Positions 63,525-64,000 of a stretch of 64,000 nt of DNA are shown in pieces; the stretch's first letter is position 1, and each line of letters begins with the position of its first letter. Made by a program: the position numbers and the translations under genes. Location of the stretch: NCBI GenBank assembly GCA_900768515.1, contig CAAGDG010000153.1:1-64000 (forward strand), written 5' to 3'. The notes beneath the pieces were generated by a model. The model searched no databases. It was given only the letters and a program-made list of their open reading frames with translations, and had not been told where the DNA came from. Source of the stretch: Lentisphaeria bacterium (GTDB lineage: Bacteria; Verrucomicrobiota; Lentisphaeria; Victivallales; Victivallaceae).

Positions 63525-64000
63525 TCAGCGCCGCGCCTCCCGGAAAAAACCGCTCAACAGCGCAATTCCCTCCGGGGTCCGGGGACCGAGCCGGCAGATC
63601 AGGTCCGGATCAAAATCGAAATAGACCCGCCCCGCCCGGACCGCCGGCAGTTCGTTCCAGCCCGGCAGCTCCCGGAACCGGGCGGAATCCGCCGCCATCC
63701 CCGGCAGAACGATCACATCCGGCGCCGCCGCCACAATCTGTTCCGGAGAGAAGACAAAATAATCGGCGTCGATCTCCGCGGTCACGCTCCGCCCTCCCGC
63801 AAGGTCGACCAGTTCGGTCAGAAAACTGCGCTTTCCGGCCGTAGTCACCGGCTGCACGGAAAATGCGAGCAGAACCTTCGGGCGCTCTTCCGGAGCGATG
63901 TCGGCAGCGGCTTTCCGGAACTCCGCGATCCTGCCGTCAAACCGCGCCTTCTCCCGCGCCGCCCCCTCCTGACAATGGAGTTTCTCTCCGAGAATTTCGA
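63525..64000 (-). CDS. ABC transporter substrate-binding protein (iron/cobalamin type), N-terminus cut by window edge
   Basis: The frame continues upstream past 64000; 157 codons are visible. The visible part is the C-terminal lobe of a BtuF/FepB-like protein: PKVLLAFSVQP near residue 40, SFLTELVDLAGG, DADYFVFSPEQIVAAAPDVIVLPG and WNELPAVRAGRVYFD. The preceding basic helix (AAREKARFDGRIAEF) is the inter-lobe helix of the family. It would bind a ferric siderophore, heme or B12 outside the membrane. The apparent start at 63857 is internal. The permease and ATPase genes would lie to the right or elsewhere. Confidence 0.85.
   Translation of the reverse strand, partial: EILGEKLHCQEGAAREKARFDGRIAEFRKAAADIAPEERPKVLLAFSVQPVTTAGKRSFLTELVDLAGGRSVTAEIDADYFVFSPEQIVAAAPDVIVLPGMAADSARFRELPGWNELPAVRAGRVYFDFDPDLICRLGPRTPEGIALLSGFFREARR

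Overview
The window looks like a chromosome segment of a Gram-negative bacterium of the Lentisphaerota (Victivallis-like). The host part is GC-rich. It carries paired prepilin-type proteins of the [20 protein letters not shown] kind with C-terminal H-x10-DG motifs, which are typical of Lentisphaerota and Planctomycetes. It also has lipoprotein biosynthesis (lgt), an LPS-type GT9 glycosyltransferase and a polysaccharide lyase. The phylum assignment is inference from protein style, not from a marker gene comparison.

Bases 1 to about 15,760 are the right-hand part of an AT-richer integrated element inserted at the 3' end of the tmRNA gene (ssrA, 15762-16118, minus). A tyrosine integrase sits next to the junction. 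Moving inward there are an uncharacterised 475-aa gene, an AlpA-like excisionase, a D5/P4-type helicase, two unknown genes, a small YagK/YfjJ-like gene, and a three-gene operon. That operon encodes a restriction subunit M, a 1331-aa T5orf172-helicase-Eco57I-type methylase, and an OLD-family ATPase/TOPRIM nuclease, and is probably a phage-defence cargo. At the left edge is a truncated gene for a DnaN-like sliding clamp. The left end of the element lies outside the window.

From 16.1 to 23 kb there are housekeeping and envelope genes: a membrane glycosyltransferase with a TPR tail, RNase P RNA (rnpB), a metallophosphatase, a GT9 enzyme, a secreted unknown protein, DUF445, and a DeoR-type regulator.

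From 22.9 to 35.4 kb is a sugar/uronate catabolic locus. It has a secreted family-8 polysaccharide lyase and, divergent from it, an eight-gene operon: PfkB kinase, IolB-like isomerase, FGGY kinase, fucose-isomerase-like protein, FAD oxidase, degenerate Fe-S partner, class II aldolase and GH4 glycosidase. Two arrays of 11-bp direct repeats, one upstream of the operon promoter and one upstream of the DeoR regulator promoter, tie the regulator to the locus. The array layout resembles the IolR operator type.

From 35.4 to 43.2 kb lie clpC, mnmA, rlmH, two tandem prepilins and a secreted phosphoesterase fused to a beta-propeller. From 43.3 to 55.4 kb is a surface-polysaccharide cluster: Wzm/Wzt-type ABC exporter, two proteins sharing an unusual RDG domain, a CMP-sugar synthetase, a polysialyltransferase-like protein and two glycosyltransferases. 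It runs into rluD, lgt and DUF368. From 55.5 to 64 kb are tRNA-Gln, a GNAT enzyme, an AraC regulator, a lipoprotein hydrolase, frr, a second GT39-like membrane protein, metX-metW, a CAT-anticodon tRNA, an amidohydrolase and a truncated metal/cobalamin-binding protein.
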